Assembly (NCBI GenBank): GCA_014529385.2
Contig: CM043952.1
Span: 153,950,057 to 154,014,056, forward strand
Reading direction: 5' to 3'
Length of the DNA stretch: 64,000 nt
Source: Adiantum capillus-veneris
Lineage: Eukaryota; Streptophyta; Polypodiopsida; Polypodiales; Pteridaceae
Shown here: positions 47,290 to 58,600 of the stretch, piece by piece
Position numbering within the stretch: the stretch's first letter is position 1
How the letters are laid out: each line of letters starts with the position of its first letter
Made by a program: the position numbers and the translations under genes
Notes under the pieces: model-generated
Database searches by the model: none
Told to the model about the DNA's origin: nothing
Seen by the model: the letters and a program-made list of their open reading frames with translations, nothing else

Positions 47290-48054
47290 TAATATATAGT
47301 GAAGTAGGTGTGCAATCCCAAAAATAGATATTTTGGGAAACAAAACATAAAAATGGATTAAAGTAAGAAATCCCAAATCGTGACCAAAAACGGCCAACTG
47401 AGCACCCCATGCATCTTATAGGAAATGCCCACCCCATGCATCTTATAGGAAATGTAATGGGCGGTGTTAGCAGTGTAAAACACTCGAAAGAGGCATACAT
47501 TATAAGAAAAAGCATTCTTAGACAAGTGTGTGGAGAATTTTTGTACGGTCTATTGCTTTTTTTCTTCGTAAATTCAGAAGACATAAGCTTAAGCTTATCT
47601 CTTTTCCAAAAAAAACGAGTATAAAAGTTTCCCAAAAAAGGGGAAATTAAAGTAAACTCAATATTCATAAAGTGTGTTCTAGAAACGATCCATTTATCCT
47701 GCCATAGTACTCTCTCAAAGAATGTAGGTTCAATACTTAAGCAAGGTGGATAAATATCTTTAAGTGTAGTTTCAAATATGGGGTTGTTGATGCTACAAAG
47801 GTCATCCATAAATCTGAATGAATGTGCAAAGTGTGTGAGTAATGAATTACTTGCTGGTATAGTTAATATTTTAAGGAGCCAATGATATTCGAAGTAACAA
47901 AGATAAAGATTACACATAATCGGAGAGCATGCAAAACCCATTGGTACCCCTAGAGTTTGTTTGTAGCAGGTATTACCTAATTGGATACAGCTGGTACACA
48001 GTAGCCAAAAGATACACTTATATAGATCTTCCTCTTTAAAGATGAAAGGTGCAG
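47290..48054 (-). pseudogene. Penelope-like element reverse transcriptase relic
   Basis: The minus strand reads (from about 48050) FKEEDLYKCIFWLLC, then LGVPMGFACSPIMCNLYL (about 47953-47900). After that come FRFMDDLCSINNPIF with FMDD at 47801-47812, and IYPPCLSIEPTFF. The combination of a GxPMGxxxSPxxxNLYL motif, [YF]MDDL followed by INNPxF and xIYPP is characteristic of Penelope-like RTs and not of LTR or LINE RTs. The 305-codon ORF that covers most of it (47024-47941) is open by chance at its end through microsatellite DNA. The endonuclease part was not found. Related relics are known from conifers and other plants. Confidence 0.65.
47408..47453 (+). repeat. 23-bp tandem duplication
   Basis: CCCATGCATCTTATAGGAAATG and its neighbour occur twice side by side, inside the minus-strand RT relic. 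Confidence 0.9.
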
Positions 48055-48059
48055 ATTTA

Positions 48060-49130
48060 TTCGATTAAGCCTAAGAGTTGTCTGAACCAGTGGGTAAGCT
48101 CAAAGACACTTCGAAGTAAAAAATTTCAAGAGTTGGCCAAAACTCAAATTAGTTACTTTTTCTTGACATTTTAGGCCAAATTAAGTTTTGACTTGATTCA
48201 TAGGCTTAAAATACATCATATAAAGACTGTCCTTGAGAAAATTGCAAAAAAGTGCTCATTTTAAGCCTAAAGTTAATAATTATGATTATCAACTTTCTGC
48301 TCTAAACTGACCAAGGTTCATACCATTGACTCATTGCATGTGTACAAACAACTTTTGTAAAGGTTCAAGAGATTTGGATCACTAAGCTGGCAAAAACCTG
48401 GGTAAAAACTAAAGTTTGTACTGACTTTTTGAATCTTGAATATAAATTTGAGGAAAATTTATCCAAACTTGTTGAAATTTGTTCCATAGGCTTATGTTGA
48501 TGTGATAAACTTGTCAGAAGTAAATAATTGCAATTATTTACATCTACCCAATTTTTCAACTTTTTTTACTAAGTCAGCATACCACTAGCTTCATCATGTT
48601 GTAATAAGCCCACAAGACAAATTTGGTAAGATTTGGACCATTGGAGTGAAATTTGTGACTAAAATTGCAAAGTTAGTCTGCGAACAGATAATTGATGACC
48701 ATTTGACCAAAAATTGTCCAAACTTGATGAAAATTGGCTAGTGACCTTAACTTAAGGTGCTTAACAGATCTGTGTCAAAGTTGGGGCAAAAACTTGCAAA
48801 AATATAGCTGGAGTAAATAATCACGATTATTTACGTCTGCTTCAAAACTTGATGATTTTGCAAATTTGAGTATGCCACAAGGTCAAGCACATCAAGTAGA
48901 CCACACAAATCAATTTTGGTGAAATCTAGATCCCAAAAGTGAGACTTAAGCCAGATTCTCAAAATCAGGGTCTGTGGACACCAAACAGTTGATAAACTTG
49001 ATCAAATTTTGTCCAAACTTGTTGAAACTTGTCCAGGGACTTTAACAAGTTGTATACTTTCCAAACCTATCAAAAAAGTACAAAAATTTGACAAAAGTAA
49101 ATAATCACGATTATTTATTTGTGTTATCCA
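48060..49130 (+). repeat. Diverged ~290-bp tandem array with repeated palindrome
   Basis: AT-rich units share phrases such as TTGTCCAAACTTGTTGAAA, AGTAAATAAT and a palindrome. The palindrome occurs at 48521-48540 (TAAATAATTGCAATTATTTA, perfect), 48814-48833 and 49098-49117 (TAAATAATCACGATTATTTA, arms of 9 with a 2-nt centre), and in a weaker form near 48273. Spacings are about 248, 293 and 284 bp. It lies between the Penelope relic and the first A2 coding sequence and may be A2 leader or LTR. No gene. Confidence 0.75.
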
Positions 49131-49525
49131 GAGACATCATTTTTGACTTTTGAACTTGTACAATGATAGACCAACATACTATAAAGCTACAGGGAAATTT
49201 TGGGTTCAATCAGATCAAAATTGATACATGTACACTCAGTTTACAGGTTGCAGATTAGACCTTTGATTTTTTGCTAAAGTCAAATTTGAAAGTCAAATTT
49301 TGACTCTCGTAGCTCGATTTAAAGTGATACACAAAGACCAATCACGAGAATAGCAAAAACGCTACTATCTTTATAGAAGAATAGCTAACTTGATCAACTT
49401 TGTACAGGAATCAGGTTGCGGACGAGGAATCAGTGGCTTGACAGAAAGTTGCAATTGAATCGAGTGGAAATTGACGACAAGTCAATCCAAAGGTGAGTAC
49501 TCTATCCAGGGCTTCATAAGTCTAT
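49131..49525 (+). other. Probable A2 leader
   Basis: Non-coding AT-rich sequence directly upstream of the A2 start (MNLRFGHILG at 49526). No primer-binding site or LTR end that I can identify. Confidence 0.45.
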
Positions 49526-50222
49526 ATGAACCTTAGATTTGGTCATATACTAGGAAATCAGGGCATACTCGGAGAAAACTCCAGTAGAGTATCTACCGAA
49601 GAAAGCGTAAATCAAGGCAATTCCTTGCACACAATTCCTGAAGAAGTCTCAGACACTTTTTCAGATTCAACATCTGAAATGTCTTCTTACTTGACTCACT
49701 CGAAAACCGGAACGACAGTGCGCTATAAGCATATACTATCTTTTTACAAGACTAACCGTTCGAAGAAGAGGTTAGGGCAAACAAACAAGGAAAAATGTAC
49801 ATGGATCAAAATGGAACTCAGTATTTACAAGTCAAAAACCCTGACGTGATAGAAAAATGGGGTTAGAAGTAAACACCATAATCCCAGATATGTCAGCAAA
49901 AGAAGGACCACCAACTTTAGAATTCGAGGGAGACAATCAAGTAGACTTGAAGCCTTTGAAACGGCTTAGTACAGATAATCCTAGGATCGGAGTCTATTGT
50001 TGGGAAGATAGAAACATAAAACGGCTTAGTACAGATAATCCTAGGATCGGAGTCTATTGTTGGGAAGATAGAAACATAAAAGATCTTCTGTGGACTTCTC
50101 ATGACAAACCAGGACAATTAACGTTCATGAAGATCATCTATATCTTCAAGATCAAAGATAAGGGATCGCAGACCTACCAACCTACCTGTTTAAGGATTTT
50201 TATAACAACAACTTTGTTATGA
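49526..50222 (+). pseudogene. A2 N-terminal polyprotein region
   Basis: It starts MNLRFGHILGNQG, comparable with the MNLRSGRVLEH start of the B elements, so it may be a common Gag N-terminus. A Ser/Glu-rich part follows. A frameshift near 49730-49860 then leads to NGTQYLQVKNP, KWG and FEGDNQVDLKP, matching A1 at about 890-1080. No known domain. The 60-bp duplication at 49961 adds 20 residues in frame. Confidence 0.7.
49961..50080 (+). repeat. Exact 60-bp tandem duplication in A2
   Basis: 49961-50020 and 50021-50080 are identical (ACGGCTTAGTACAGATAATC...). The length is a multiple of three, so the frame is kept. Exact identity suggests a recent event or one protected by conversion. Confidence 0.97.
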
Positions 50223-52195
50223 TGACTCCTGAGGAGGTAGAACAAACCAAATACCAAGGGTATTCTATATGGGATTGGATATTGGGGCAAGGACCAAAAA
50301 CAATTCCAAGGGATGAACACCGTGAGAGATCATATGAGAGTGATGTGAAGAAACCAAAAACCACCTCATCACGTAGAAAACCGGGTGACACTAAGGCCAG
50401 TCCAAGGCTACATGAGTCACTATTTCCAACAGATTGGTTTGAAGGACTAGGAACAGGACCAACTCCTAGAAGACCTGGAGGTGAACCATTAAGACACGTC
50501 AGACCAGGTGATTTTCAAAAATGGGTCAAAAAGTAGAGTGGATCAAGGGATCCATATGACCACTTAGCAAGGTTTAACCAAGTGCTACAAGCAGAGCGTA
50601 TATTCAATTTCCATACTCAGTTTGAGGGGTTTGGAATGACATTAGAAGGAAAATCATTGACATGGTTCCAAAACATTCCACCAAGGTCAATCATGGACGT
50701 GAATACATTAGCTCAAGGATTTGTAGTAGCTGCTTATTCCAAAACGGGGATCAAACATAATACGGTAGCTCAAATCTACAGATTTAAACAGAAACATGGT
50801 GAGTCTGTTAGGGATTGTGCAACTCGAATGAAACAATACATTGCCAGATGCCCAGAGCTGGAGATACCTGCAGAAGAACGACTTGTATCTTTGTTTCTGG
50901 AGGGACTACTAAACAAAGAACTTCATGCTATACTCTATAGTAAAAAGCCTACAACCCTAGAAGCGTGTGTGTTTGATGCTATTTACCTAGGTGACAATTG
51001 CGAGATCTTCAATGAAGAAGATGTCCCTAAGGATAACCAAAGTGAGAAGACAGTATCCACTAAACCAGCACAAGTGGGAACGGTTGCTATGGTACCACTC
51101 TCAGCCATAGAAGATATGCTAAAAAGGATGAACTACATGATGAACAACATGCAAAAAGCACCTATGAGAGGACCAGGACAAGAGATACCTCCACAGGGAC
51201 AACCAATTAGGCCACAAAAATGGTGTGCAATCGAGGGTAAATGGACCAACTATGAAACCCATGAGTGCTACTTTAGACCAAAGTATGATGGGAATGTTCA
51301 GTATGTGTCCATGAGGCCACAAGAACAACCCATGTACAGATATCAGCCTAATATGGCCCAAGCTCAAAGACCACCAATGGGTATGGAAAGACCTCAACAT
51401 GTGTTGGGACAACAACCTCCGTATCCAGGACATAATGTAGTGCCTATAAAGTACATGCACTCTGAAGGAGTCATAGATGAACAAGCATTAGTGCCTGTTA
51501 CACCCTATGCAGAGCCTAGTCCATCTACAATAATGGTAGAAGGAGATTGATATAATCCACATCCACCACCAATCGAAGAAACAATGACTTATGCTCCACC
51601 AAAGCTAGCACCGATGTATTATGTAGCTAATCAAGGTGTCAAACCTCCCATGGGAAGACCCATGATGAAGCCGAGGACAGGAAACTGCCATAACTGTGGT
51701 GCTGATGACCATTGGAAAAACGAATGTCCAGAGCCTGACAAAAACCTCAAACCAATTGAAGTCTATTGCATACAATGTTGCAAAAAGGGAGGACACTTTC
51801 TGGAAGATTGTCCTAAAAATCCTTTGAACAAGGGTAAGACCGTATTAAACGTAGTCCAAGTGATGCCTAGTAGCTCATCAGAGAGTGAATCGATTGTTCT
51901 AATTAAGGTAATCACTAGAGCCCAGGCAAAGAAAAAGAAACACAACTCCTCTGATGATTCGGAGAACATGAAAGTTTCTTCTCAAAGAATCAAAAGGAGC
52001 AGAAGCAAAAGATATGAGATGAGAAAACAAAAACAACGGGTTGAAATCGAAGAGAAAGCAAAGAAGCTAGCCCAGGACAAGTTGAAAGAAACTGGCAGTG
52101 AATTCAAGGAAATAACCGTGAAATCTGGAGAATCCATTCTGGTGTTGATAAAATTTTCGAGCCTATTAATGCCACCTTGGAAGCCTACCAAGTAG
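50219..52195 (+). pseudogene. A2 Gag with two zinc knuckles
   Basis: Three open parts (50219-50536, 50582-51550, 51584-52195) lie in almost one reading. The Gag helical domain: FEGFGMTLEGKSLTWFQNIP, then GESVRDCATRMKQYIARCPE and LFLEGLLNKELHAIL (about 50610-50960). The first knuckle is CHNCGADDHWKNEC and the second CIQCCKKGGHFLEDC, the latter one residue longer than standard. A Pro/Gln-rich linker precedes them. A basic K/E-rich segment with an ITRAQAKKKK phrase follows. Stops near 50534 and 51548 and a frameshift near 52140 break it. Confidence 0.85.
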
Positions 52196-53769
52196 GACTT
52201 AAAGCAGGCCAAAACATGCAAAACAAGTGGAAAAACTATCCATCTCCATACATGGAAGCAGCTAAGCTGGAAGCTTATCAAAATTTGGTAAGAATCACGC
52301 AAGAAATGCTGGAAAAACAAAAACCCAAGCTTGAAAGTATTGCAAAACCTGAAGAGCTTGCGAGAGAAGAAACAAAAGCAAAATCCGATGTGGTGGTAGA
52401 ACCCCACCTTGAAACAAATGAACCAGAGCTTAGAGTGTCGGACAACAAAGATGCCTTAGACGGAATTCCATTCGTAGAGGAAGACTGGCCAGGACACTTA
52501 TGGGAAAAAGTAAGAGAGATCAATGATGGGAGCCTAACTCTAAAGTCAGCTCCTATAGAAGAAGTATAGTTGGATAACCTACCTTCTGATATGAATATGG
52601 ATGTACAATCCTTGTACGGGGATTGCGGATTGGAAGCTTCAGGAATGTCGAAACCATTGACATTAAAAACATTACCTTCTTACTCGGGAGATAATGAAGA
52701 TGAATCGATCGTGTGTAAGACCACTCAAGTAAAAAGAGCTGAACAGACCCTAGAAGTAGATAATATTCATTCAATCATGTCTACACCCATCCAATGCACT
52801 CTTACTTTGAGAGAATTGTTAAAACTCAGCCCATACTTATGGAATGATTTACAGAAAACCCTAGAGAAAGTGGGGATTATGGGGTTAATCTCGAATAATT
52901 TGGAAAATTTGAAAAATAAAGTGGAAAACAAAGAGATTCGATCAGTTCCCATGAACAAGGTCGGAGAATATTATGAAGGGGAAGAAGGAAACACCACCCT
53001 CCCAGTGAAATATAATGACATTGAAACCATGGTGATAGTGGATAGTGGAGTTGGCATAGCCATAGCCACTAAAGCAGTACGGGAATCCTGGGGACAGCCA
53101 GCCATTAGACAAACTCGAATGAAATTGCAGTTGGCTGACGAACACATTGAGAGACCATTAGGGCTGCTTGAAAAAGTGATAGTCAATTCCTGTGGAATTG
53201 AACATCAACACACTTTTGCCATAGTAGACTTTGGGAAAAAACTCAACTATGAAATCATATTGGGAAGACCTTTCATGTGACAGGTACAGCTTATCCAAGA
53301 TTGGGGAAACAACTATCTGTACTTGAAGCAAGTGGGATCTATAACAAGAGTCAATCTAAAAGATCACACTTATAGAGATGTCTTGAAAACACCCATCCAA
53401 GAGTTTGATTCAGTCTCTCCGGCTAAAACTAAACTCCCATCCTGGTTAAACAAAGACACTCCTATTTGGACGTGTGGAGCTTCAGAAAACGGAAGCTTAA
53501 GACGAAAAGAATGTATCCTAAAAATGGACTGCACTGACGAAGCCTACGCACCTGAACCCTTTCCGGAGCATTTATTTGAGCCATTCGAGTGGACTCAAAT
53601 TTTAGCAACAATGGATGTATATGTGAATACGTCTATGCCTACTCAATTTTGCAATGAGGATGGCTACGACATAATTCCCATCCAAATGATTTCAATCCTC
53701 AACATTGAAAATGAAGATGAGGAACCCAAAGACTTAATGAAAGCTCAACAAGTCTTTTTAGACCTCTAT
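52177..53769 (+). pseudogene. A2 pre-protease segment, protease and linker
   Basis: 52177-52569 and 52570-53280 are split by a TAG at 52567. The protease has IVDSGVGIAIATKA (Asp codon 53041-53043), ADEHIERPLGLLEKVIV and YEIILGRPFM, then TGA at 53278. The linker (53281-53769) has TPIWTCGASENGSLRRK and CNEDGYDIIPIQM, matching A1. The reading is cut at 53769 by the R1 solo LTR. Confidence 0.85.
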
Positions 53770-54201
53770 TGTCATAAAAATTAATATCTATCCAACCCAA
53801 ATGATTTTCTCATATTAAACTGATCACTTAATGTGGGAGAATACACGAGAACAAGGGTTAAGATATAGACATGTGCTTATAGATCTATCTCAACACGAAG
53901 CCAATGGTTAAGGGGCCCAAATGAGAGATGGTCTATCAAAGAGCAAGGCTAACCAATGGAGCATAAGACCTTAGGGTTAGCTTCATTGAAGACCTCCAAT
54001 AATGTGTATAAAAGTCCTTTGACCTTAGGCAAGCTAGGGCTGAGCTTGAGGTGGGAACCCGGCCTAAGCTCTAGGTGCTTGTCCTGCTTACGGTGCTTGT
54101 CGTGCTTGAGGTGCTTGACATGCTTGAGGTGCTTTATTAAGATGCTTGAGGTGCTTGACTGGCTCCATGCTTGAGGTGCTATGCAAAGTGCAAGAGCTCC
54201 A

Positions 54202-54496
54202 TGTTAACCCTCACGGCACACGGACACCCTATCGCCTACGATGGACGCGTATTATGTATTATTTAGAGTCAGGTACCGGGCTTGTCGGTCCAATAGGGAA
54301 AGGTAGAGTGATCGCCGATGAGAAGCGCACTCTAACTGGGACATTCAAGGGATTAGTTGGCTAAGCATGGGCGCCCAAGTGTGAATGGGGTGAGCTCCTA
54401 TAAAAGCCAACTAAACCTAATTTTTACTCATTCTCTCATTTGTGCAATAGAAGAGTGCTCTTGCTCCATCTCCATCTTCTTCTTCTTCACCTCCTC

Positions 54497-54530
<34 letters not shown>

Positions 54531-54780
54531 GAGAGTGTGTGTGCGATCGAGCATTACGAAGGCACGACGGCGGCGAAGCGGTTGAGCGCGGCACGACTGC
54601 AGCTTCTTCTTCATCGTGGCGAGGAATCCACCACGAAGGCGAGCGTAGAGCGGTGAGTGACACACCCTTTGCTCTCTTGAGCTTGCTAGTTTAGGCTTGT
54701 TGTGTGCTTGGAGCCGTTTGTGGCTCGCACACGGTGTATTGGCAAGTCCCTTGCTTCGACAGTGCGGCAAGGAGCGCACA
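54202..54780 (+). repeat. B2 5' LTR
   Basis: 579 bp, TG...CA; TATAAAA at 54399-54405; (GT)n(GA)n microsatellite near 54497-54530. Almost identical to 62463-63049. Confidence 0.97.
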
Positions 54781-54784
54781 TTTT

Positions 54785-54803
54785 TGGCGCCGTTGCCGGG
54801 GAT
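54785..54803 (+). other. Primer-binding site, tRNA-Asp
   Basis: TGGCGCCGTTGCCGGGGAT begins 4 nt after the LTR and is complementary to the 3' end of plant tRNA-Asp(GUC) including CCA. This is the same primer as used by Athila-type elements. Confidence 0.85.
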
Positions 54804-55638
54804 ATGCCCTACACTAAGCTCGGTTAGCACTTTACGCTTCCTTGTGGTGCAATTTCTATCATAGGAAAGGCAGGGAAGGAGTGTGTGGAGATTTTTGTTT
54901 TTTGCGTTTTCTGCATTTTCTGTCAAGTTTCAATTTCTACTATTGTCTGTGCTTTTTCAATTTTCTGCATTTCTTGCGTTTTTTCAAGTTCTGCAATTTT
55001 TGCATTTTCAATTTCTGCAATTTTTTGCATTTCTGCGTTTTTTCAATTTTCTGCAATTTCTGCATTTTCAATTTCTGCAATTTTCTGTATTTCTGCATTT
55101 AAAAAAAGCGGAAAATAAAAACGCGAGTGAGCGGGCGGTTAAATTTTTTGAAAATAAAAAAACGTGACTCTTAAAACGGACGGGTTGGTTTGTATAAAAG
55201 ATAGATCGGGATCGGGATCATTTCCCCAAGCCCAAGCCCAAGCCCAGGCCCAGGCCTCAGTCCTCAGTCCTATGATATATACTAGACTCACTCTTATATA
55301 TATACCCTACTCCCTCAAGAGAGAATGAGAGCATGTGAGACAAGTCCTCCACTCTCCTCCTTTCTCTTCCCACTTGCACCCTTAGACTTTCTAGTTTGGG
55401 CCTAGTTCCCTACTGGAAATTGACAGTTTTAGGGATTCCGAGGGCATAGAGTGACCAAACGGAGGGCTGTAAAGCACGGCACGACCCTCTGACCGATACG
55501 CTCGTTTCGAGCTATCACACGGCCCATTCCACGACATGCTCTAAAAAATCTAGCAAAAAAACAAACAAAAAACACGCTAAAAACTAGTCACAAGGCCTCC
55601 TAGAGCAGCTTTTTGACACCTTAGGGTATCAAAAGCAC
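54804..55638 (+). other. B2 leader, TTTCTGCA-rich
   Basis: 54890-55105 is a low-complexity stretch built from TTTCTGCATTTTC-like units; the ORFs in it are artefacts. 55221-55270 has repeated AAGCCC/AGGCCC hexamers. A possible TATA-rich run lies near 55277-55305. The end (55430-55638) aligns with the B1 leader end. Gag starts at 55639. Confidence 0.75.
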
Positions 55639-58600
55639 ATGCACTTACGCTCTGGGCGGGTGTTAGAGCACGATCACATTGGTAGTGCCTCTGTTCATAC
55701 GGACACCCATTACCCATCCACGATAAGCTCTAGACCCTCAGTGGGGACACAAGGTAGCACCACCCAAGACCCTAAAATAGCCGCTAGTGATTCCTCCTCC
55801 GACTCAGAAATCATGGAATCATACCCTACCCAAAACACTGAGAGAGAAGGCCATGCACCTCCCGAAGCTCCACAGCCTAGTACTAGTATGTTTAGTCGTT
55901 TCATGGAAACATTAGGTAGAGCTACTCGCTCGGAACCTGATGCAAATGAAGCACACAAAGGGGGTGGGGAAGTGGAATCTCCTTTCACATCGCACGTGGA
56001 CCCCACACCCCCAAAGAGTGTCCATGTGGATATCCTACCAACTTCTTACCAAGAAGGCCCTGTTGAGCTGCCTCCTTCAGAAGTTCCCTCTAGAGTACCG
56101 TTGGTGACAAGTAAAACCACGAGGAGCAACATTGCTTCTACCTCACAAGAAACCGTTAACACGTCGACTCTAGAAGGATTGTTCATTAATGATCATTGGA
56201 CATACGACCTCCACACTGAGGTGTTGACGGATCTACACTCTGGCCACGCCTACCATGTAGGATGGATAGAGATTGTACAATCCACCTCTAGTGCCACGAG
56301 CATCGAAGATCAACAGAAAATGATCTGTAATGTTATCCATGGCATTATTCAATCAGAAAGGCAAAACCGAGGGGTAAATATACTCTCAACTGGCCCCATG
56401 AGATTTCTGGATACGAGCAAGGCTCAACAGCCTACTCTATCACAAATGGAGACTCCTCTAATGAGCCCCATGGACCCATCTTACGTCATTTCACCTGGGG
56501 TCTCTATGCAATCTGAGCCTCCGAGCGAAAACTTTAGCTTCCCTAACTTGGCTCAACCCTCGATCAAGGAAAACGCAGTGCTCACTCCAGGGATAAGCCT
56601 GACAGAGAATGTACCGATGACATCTACGGTTAGCGCAGTGCCACTACCTAGTGTCGTAGTACCTAATATGGGGCCTCGACCATATGTGCCTCTAGCCCCT
56701 TATGCACACATGGCCCCCACACCTCCAATAGTACCACTTGTTTACGCTCCTCGAGTGCCGCTCCCTAGCCCTTATCCGAGTGGACCTATGCCCGGTTATG
56801 TTCCATATCCTGCATCATCCACACATATGCCAAGACCGGCACCCGTCCCTCTCCCACATATGATTCCAAGAGTACCTCCACCGGCCCTGCCCCCTCACAT
56901 AGGTGACTTGGCAGCGTTTGCTCAAACCATAGGTCGATCTATCGCGGAAAATATGCGTCATGCATCTGATAGAGAGCCTAGAAGTAAGGCAGTACAAATT
57001 GCCAAACTCACGCAAAAATTCAATGGGGACGAAGATGCTAGGAAACAGATTGAAGTGTTTGAACAAGTATGTGATTCCTTAGGGGAACGCAACGAACTAC
57101 ATAAGTGCAATGCCTTAAGCTTGACATTAAGTGGGAAGGCTGGAGATTGGTATAGGACCCTAAGGGTGGACGAGAAAACAATCTACCCTACCCTTCGAAG
57201 GTTGTTTCTAAAGGAGTACATACGAGAAGGTGTGCTTTGGGGTGTAGCATCTCAGCTACAGAAGGCCGAACGTAAGGAAGGAGAGTCAGTAAGGGACTTC
57301 ATTAGTCGTCTAAAGCACTTAAACTCTCGTTGCCCTGTAAATGAGCGCTTCAACAATAACCAACTGCTTGATCGATTCATTCGAGGGTTGAGGAATGAAG
57401 GAATCTATAATGGACTAGTGATTAGAGGTATCACAACCTGGGAAGATGTCACTGCCAATGCAATCCAATTAGAGGACAACTTGATGATAGCAGGCATGAG
57501 GGTGTCTACTGACACGAGATCCACTAGCTCACAAGCCATTGAGTATGAACCCATGACTGCAAAGCCCATTGCCAATGAGCCAAAGGTATTTGAGACATTC
57601 TTGACAGACCTCACCAAGGCAATCCAAGAGTCTCTTAAGGATAATCGACCCCCTCAAAATAGTCACATGTATCCAAGAAGGGAGCAACAATGGTGTTCCA
57701 TTTGCTTAGGTCCACATAGCACTAGTGAGTGCCCTACGTTTAGAGTAAAATTTAATGGAACTTGCAACGCATGTGGTAGGTATGGTCACCAAGCTAAGGA
57801 TTGTTTAATGATCAAACGTATGATGGCAAATAGACCACCTGTAGCCTGGACGGATGCACCTCGAGCTCCTGTATTGATGCTTGCTCCACCTGTTGAGCAA
57901 CTACCGCAACACATGGTCCCTAGACCTCAAAATGTTGTACAAGCTACACCGCTACCACCTCCTGTGCTAGGACCGCATCCCCCGCATCCAAGAGTCACCC
58001 CTATGAACCAAGTGGGTTGCGAGCCATCAAATGCTTATGCAGATGGCTGTGAGGAGGAAATAGACACTAGTATTGCCTACGGACTTGATACATTGGAAGA
58101 GTGTCCTATATACTACATGGAAGATTGTTGGGGGCAAGTCAAGCCGGTTTATCAAGCTGCTGCTCTCGCATCCAGAGGTCAAAATATCAACACCCAGGCT
58201 AGGAGGCAACCTCTTCAATGCTACGAGTGTGGTGGACCACATCGAGTAGCGGAATGCCCTATTAGGCTGCAAAAGAATGCTGCACAGATGCAAATGAATC
58301 AAGGGAGCACGTCTACAATGCCAATACTCACATGTAATCGTTGTGGCATAGATCACTTGATTGCCCAATGTCCCTATAACCCAAATGTGCCTAAAATCAC
58401 ACCCCTGAATTTGGTCGAAATTGCTAGTGTGACATCTCCAATACCACCCGTCGCACCCGCTTATGCGATTACACGGTCCATGCTTCAAGGGCCAGGCCAT
58501 ATCCTCGAAGAGAGAGATACCGCGTCAGTTATCCAAGCAAAGAAAAAGAAGACACGAAGGAAGAAGTCGCAGAATACCGAAAATTCAAAGCTTAGTTCCA

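Noticed and set aside
47024-47600. C-terminal half of the 305-codon minus-strand ORF as protein
   Set aside because: After the RT motifs the reading becomes low in similarity and ends in microsatellite translation; only the RT part is supported.
48060-49130. CRISPR-like array
   Set aside because: Units are about 290 bp and diverged, no short identical repeats with unique spacers; eukaryotic sequence.
54785-54803. tRNA-Asp gene
   Set aside because: Only the complement of the 3' end is present, directly after an LTR: a primer-binding site, not a tRNA gene.
54842-55167. Three Phe/Cys-rich ORFs in the B2 leader
   Set aside because: Translation of TTTCTGCA-like low-complexity repeats in three frames.
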